A stretch of 64,000 nucleotides of DNA from CAVTQY01 sp963736975 (lineage in GTDB: Bacteria > Pseudomonadota > Alphaproteobacteria > Acetobacterales > Acetobacteraceae): contig CAVTQY010000002.1 in assembly GCA_963736975.1 (NCBI GenBank), forward strand, positions 558,001-622,000. Reading direction: 5' to 3'. Under the pieces are notes generated by a model. The model did no database searches. It saw nothing but the letters and a program-made list of their open reading frames with translations, and was not told where the DNA came from. Positions 61,426 through 64,000 of the stretch are shown one piece after another. The position numbers were made by a program, and so were the translations under genes. Positions within the stretch are counted from its first letter, which is position 1, and each line of letters starts with the position of its first letter.

Positions 61426-61890
61426 TTACGCACGGCCCCGGTAAGGCGCCACGTCTTGCGGCGGTATCCAGGCGCGTTCGGGCGGTGCGTCGGTTTGCCA
61501 GAACACGTCGATTGGGATGCCGCCGCGCGGATACCAATAGCCGCCGATCCTGAGCCACAGCGGATCGAGGAACGCCACCAGCCGCTCGGCAATGTGCATG
61601 GTGCAGGCCTCGTGGAAGGCGCCGTGATTGCGGAAGGATGAGAGATAGAGCTTCAGCGACTTGCTTTCCACGATCCAGTCGCGCGGGATGTAGTCGATCA
61701 TGATATGGGCGAAGTCAGGTTGTCCGGTGACCGGGCAGAGCGAGGTGAATTCCGGGCAGGTGAAACGAACGACATAGGGCTTGCCGCGCGCGGGGTTGGG
61801 CACGCGTTCCAGTTCTGCCACCTCGGGGTTGGCGGGAATCGGCGTCGGCCGGCCGAGCTGCGTCAGCCCGGGGCTTTCGGGATCGGTCAT
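61426..61890 (-). CDS. queF: NADPH-dependent preQ0 reductase
   Basis: A 154-residue type I QueF that reduces 7-cyano-7-deazaguanine to preQ1. Catalytic Cys in T-S-L-C-P-V-T-G-Q-P-D-F; E-S-K-S-L-K-L-Y-L and F-H-E are the family substrate residues. Start overlaps the tgt stop by 4 bases. Confidence 0.94.
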   Translation of the reverse strand: MTDPESPGLTQLGRPTPIPANPEVAELERVPNPARGKPYVVRFTCPEFTSLCPVTGQPDFAHIMIDYIPRDWIVESKSLKLYLSSFRNHGAFHEACTMHIAERLVAFLDPLWLRIGGYWYPRGGIPIDVFWQTDAPPERAWIPPQDVAPYRGRA

Positions 61891-63008
61891 GATGGTTCCT
61901 CGGCCTGCCAGCCCTCTTGCAGCGTCGCGGCGTGCTCGGCGAGGCGGCCGGCCAGAATCGCCGCGCGCAGGCCGTACATGAGGTCCTGATAATAGGTCAG
62001 GTTGTGCCAAGTCAGCAGCATCGGCCCAAGCATTTCCTCGGCTTTGAACAGATGATGAATATAGGCACGGCAGTGCCGGGCGCAGGCGGGACAGTAACAG
62101 CGGGGGTCGATCGGTGCTGGGTCGTCGGCGAAGCGGGCATTGCGCAGATTGAAGGCTCCGCTGCGTGTGTAGGCGCGGGCCATGCGACCGGAGCGGGTCG
62201 GGATCACACAATCGAACATGTCGATTCCGCGCTGCACCGCGCCCAGGATGTCCTGGGGTTTGCCGACGCCCATCAAGTAGCGCGGGACGGTCTCCGGCAA
62301 CAGCGGCACCGTGGTGTCGAGCACCGCGAACATCGTTTCCTGTCCTTCGCCGACGGCTAGCCCGCCCACCGCATAGCCATCGAAGCCGAGGCGGGTGAGC
62401 GACGCTGCGGAAGCTGCGCGCAGTCCGGGGAACACGCCGCCCTGGACGATGCCGAACAACGCATAGCCGGTGCGAGGTGTGAACGCCTCCCGCGACAGCG
62501 CGGCCCAACGCAGCGACAGTTCCATAGAGGATTGTGCCTGCGGCGCGGTGGCCGGGAAGGGGGTGCACTCGTCCAGCACCATGCTGATCGTCGCGTCGAG
62601 CTGGCGTTGAATCTCGACCGAGCGGGCCGGGGTGAGGCGATGCGTCGAACCGTCGATGTGCGACTGGAAGGTGACGCCGTCCGGGTCCAGTTTGCGCAGG
62701 CGCGCCAGCGACATCACCTGGAAACCGCCTGAATCGGTCAGGATGGGACCGGGCCAGTCCATCAGCCGGTGCAGGCCCCCAAGTGCCGCGACACGCTCGG
62801 CACCGGGGCGCAGCATCAGATGATACGTGTTGCCCAGGACAATTCGCGCACCGGTTGAGCGCACCGCCTCGGCGGTCATTGCCTTCACGGTGCCGGCGGT
62901 TCCGACCGGCATAAAGGCGGGTGTTTCGATCCGGCCGTGCGCTGTGTGCACCAGGCCGGCGCGGGCGAGGCGATCGGTTGCGAACACGCTGTAGGAGAAG
63001 GCGTTCAC
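61887..63008 (-). CDS. tgt: tRNA-guanine transglycosylase
   Basis: A 373-residue enzyme that swaps G34 for preQ1 in Asp, Asn, His and Tyr tRNAs. Asp residues in L-T-D-S-G-G-F-Q and M-F-D-C-V-I-P-T-R, and the zinc site C-Y-C-P-A-C with a later His. GTG 63008 is chosen because it begins the family N-terminus and overlaps the queA stop by 4 bases. Confidence 0.95.
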   Translation of the reverse strand: MNAFSYSVFATDRLARAGLVHTAHGRIETPAFMPVGTAGTVKAMTAEAVRSTGARIVLGNTYHLMLRPGAERVAALGGLHRLMDWPGPILTDSGGFQVMSLARLRKLDPDGVTFQSHIDGSTHRLTPARSVEIQRQLDATISMVLDECTPFPATAPQAQSSMELSLRWAALSREAFTPRTGYALFGIVQGGVFPGLRAASAASLTRLGFDGYAVGGLAVGEGQETMFAVLDTTVPLLPETVPRYLMGVGKPQDILGAVQRGIDMFDCVIPTRSGRMARAYTRSGAFNLRNARFADDPAPIDPRCYCPACARHCRAYIHHLFKAEEMLGPMLLTWHNLTYYQDLMYGLRAAILAGRLAEHAATLQEGWQAEEPS

Positions 63009-64000
63009 CGGGGGACAGCTTGAAGCAAGCAGGCATCGCCGTAGGAGTAAAACCGGTATCCGCCGGCGATCGCATGTGCATAGGCTGCTCGCATGCGGTT
63101 GGTACCGGCGAAGGCGCATACCAGCATGAACAACGTCGAACGCGGCAGGTGGAAGTTGGTGATCAGCCGGTCAACCACGCGGAACTGATAGCCGGGCAGG
63201 ATGAACAGCTCGGTCTCGCCGGCGAAAGGATGAACCACCCCATCATCGCCAGCAGCGGTTTCCAGAAGACGCAGGGATGTGGTGCCGACCGCAACCACCG
63301 ACCCGCCTTTGCGGCGGGCTTGGTTGATCACCTCCGCCGCGCGCCCGGAGATTTCGCCGCGTTCGGCATGCAACCGGTGGTCGGCCACGTCCTCGGCGCG
63401 CACCGGCAGGAAGGTGCCGGCGCCGACATGCAGGGTGATGGTGACGAGCCGGACCCCGCGCTGGTCGAGCGCGTCGAGCAGACGTGGCGTGAAATGCAGG
63501 CCGGCGGTCGGCGCGGCAACAGCGCCGTCGTGGTGGGCAAACAGCGTCTGGTAGTCGCTTGCGTCTTCCGGCAGCGGTCCAGCGGGACGCTCGATGTAGG
63601 GTGGAAGCGCGAGTTCACCTGCCCGCGCGAGGGCTTCTGCAAAGGCCGGGCCGGCGAGATTGAAGGCGAGCATCAGCCCGCCATCCGCATCGCGCGACCG
63701 CACGGCGGCGCACAGATCCGGTGCCCGCTCGAAGGAAAGCAGGTCGCCGACTCGCAGCCGCCGGGCGTTCCGGGCGAGCGCGTGCCAGATGTTATCCGCC
63801 AAGGGCCGGTCCAGTGTGATGCCGATCCGCGCTTCGCCGCGGCGTGCCGCAAGGCGGGCCGGGATCACTCGTGTATCGTTGCACACCAGCACATCGCCGG
63901 GCTGGAGGCAGTGCGGCAGGTCGGCGACGACACGGTCCTGCAGCCTTTCTCCCACGAGCAACAGGCGAGCGGTGTCCCGCGGGCGGGCGGGATGCTGGGC
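63005..64000 (-). CDS. queA: SAM:tRNA ribosyltransferase-isomerase (partial)
   Basis: At least 331 residues, continuing past the right edge; the N-terminal start is outside the window. Q-H-P-A-R-P-R-D at the edge, C-N-D-T-R-V-I-P-A-R, A-A-P-T-A-G-L-H-F and V-G-T-T-S-L-R are QueA landmarks. It adds the cyclopentene ring precursor from SAM onto preQ1-tRNA. First of the queuosine genes here. Confidence 0.95.
   Translation of the reverse strand, partial: AQHPARPRDTARLLLVGERLQDRVVADLPHCLQPGDVLVCNDTRVIPARLAARRGEARIGITLDRPLADNIWHALARNARRLRVGDLLSFERAPDLCAAVRSRDADGGLMLAFNLAGPAFAEALARAGELALPPYIERPAGPLPEDASDYQTLFAHHDGAVAAPTAGLHFTPRLLDALDQRGVRLVTITLHVGAGTFLPVRAEDVADHRLHAERGEISGRAAEVINQARRKGGSVVAVGTTSLRLLETAAGDDGVVHPFAGETELFILPGYQFRVVDRLITNFHLPRSTLFMLVCAFAGTNRMRAAYAHAIAGGYRFYSYGDACLLQAVPR

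Noticed and set aside
61980..63081. Upstream extension of the queF frame
   Set aside because: It runs through tgt in another frame; queF homology begins at ATG 61890.

Overview
The window is a GC-rich bacterial chromosome segment, most likely from an alphaproteobacterium near Acetobacteraceae. This rests on high GC throughout, the gene families and their order (yfgM-bamB-der; mreB-mreC-mreD-mrdA-rodA; queA-tgt-queF-queG; class I pyrC; solo rpmB) and frequent GTG/TTG starts. It mixes housekeeping operons with accessory islands, many decayed genes and IS debris. No rRNA, tRNA or CRISPR array was seen.

Layout. 1-0.85 kb: remnants of an IS630-type and an IS701-type transposase joined together. 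1.1-6.9 kb (minus): dihydroorotase, a low-GC HerA-like ATPase, an asparagine synthetase and a GT4 glycosyltransferase. 7-10 kb (plus): OsmC, YgfZ, a TPMT-like methyltransferase and a SelA-like PLP enzyme, followed by a decayed EmrA/HlyD adaptor. 11.5-16.2 kb (minus): a carbohydrate ABC importer (binding protein, two permeases, ATPase) plus a nitroreductase-fold protein. 16.4-22.9 kb: an internally deleted XRE regulator, PqiA, an M81/MlrC peptidase, patatin, class II aldolase, a small XRE protein, a membrane protein and a GFA protein. 22.9-26.9 kb (minus): a PaoABC-type periplasmic aldehyde oxidoreductase whose FAD subunit carries a frameshift. 27.7-29 kb (minus): a two-gene, lower-GC module of a DUF5343-like protein and a Swt1-type HEPN protein, the best candidate for an under-described defence or toxin system. 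29-36.5 kb: NrdA with a possible NrdR box, a radical SAM protein, enoyl-CoA hydratase, CoA-transferase and an FadH-like flavoenzyme.

36.5-42.1 kb (minus) is a lower-GC surface-glycan or methylation island: a SAM methyltransferase, an 851-residue FkbM/coiled-coil/GT4 fusion and a second FkbM methyltransferase. 42.2-45.9 kb (minus): a Q/N-rich secreted protein, rpmB, a GAF-PAS histidine kinase, a decayed HD-domain gene and a GFA protein. 46-49.4 kb (plus) is yfgM-bamB-der. leuA follows, preceded by a leucine-rich leader peptide and nested hairpins that look like an attenuator. 52-57.7 kb (plus) is the elongasome operon. An IS630-family element with an internal -1 shift at 57.85-58.94 kb has cut off the end of a PNPOx-like gene. 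The right end is the queuosine operon, its genes joined by 4-base overlaps or short gaps, running queA (cut by the window edge), tgt, queF, queG and a small ribbon-helix-helix protein.
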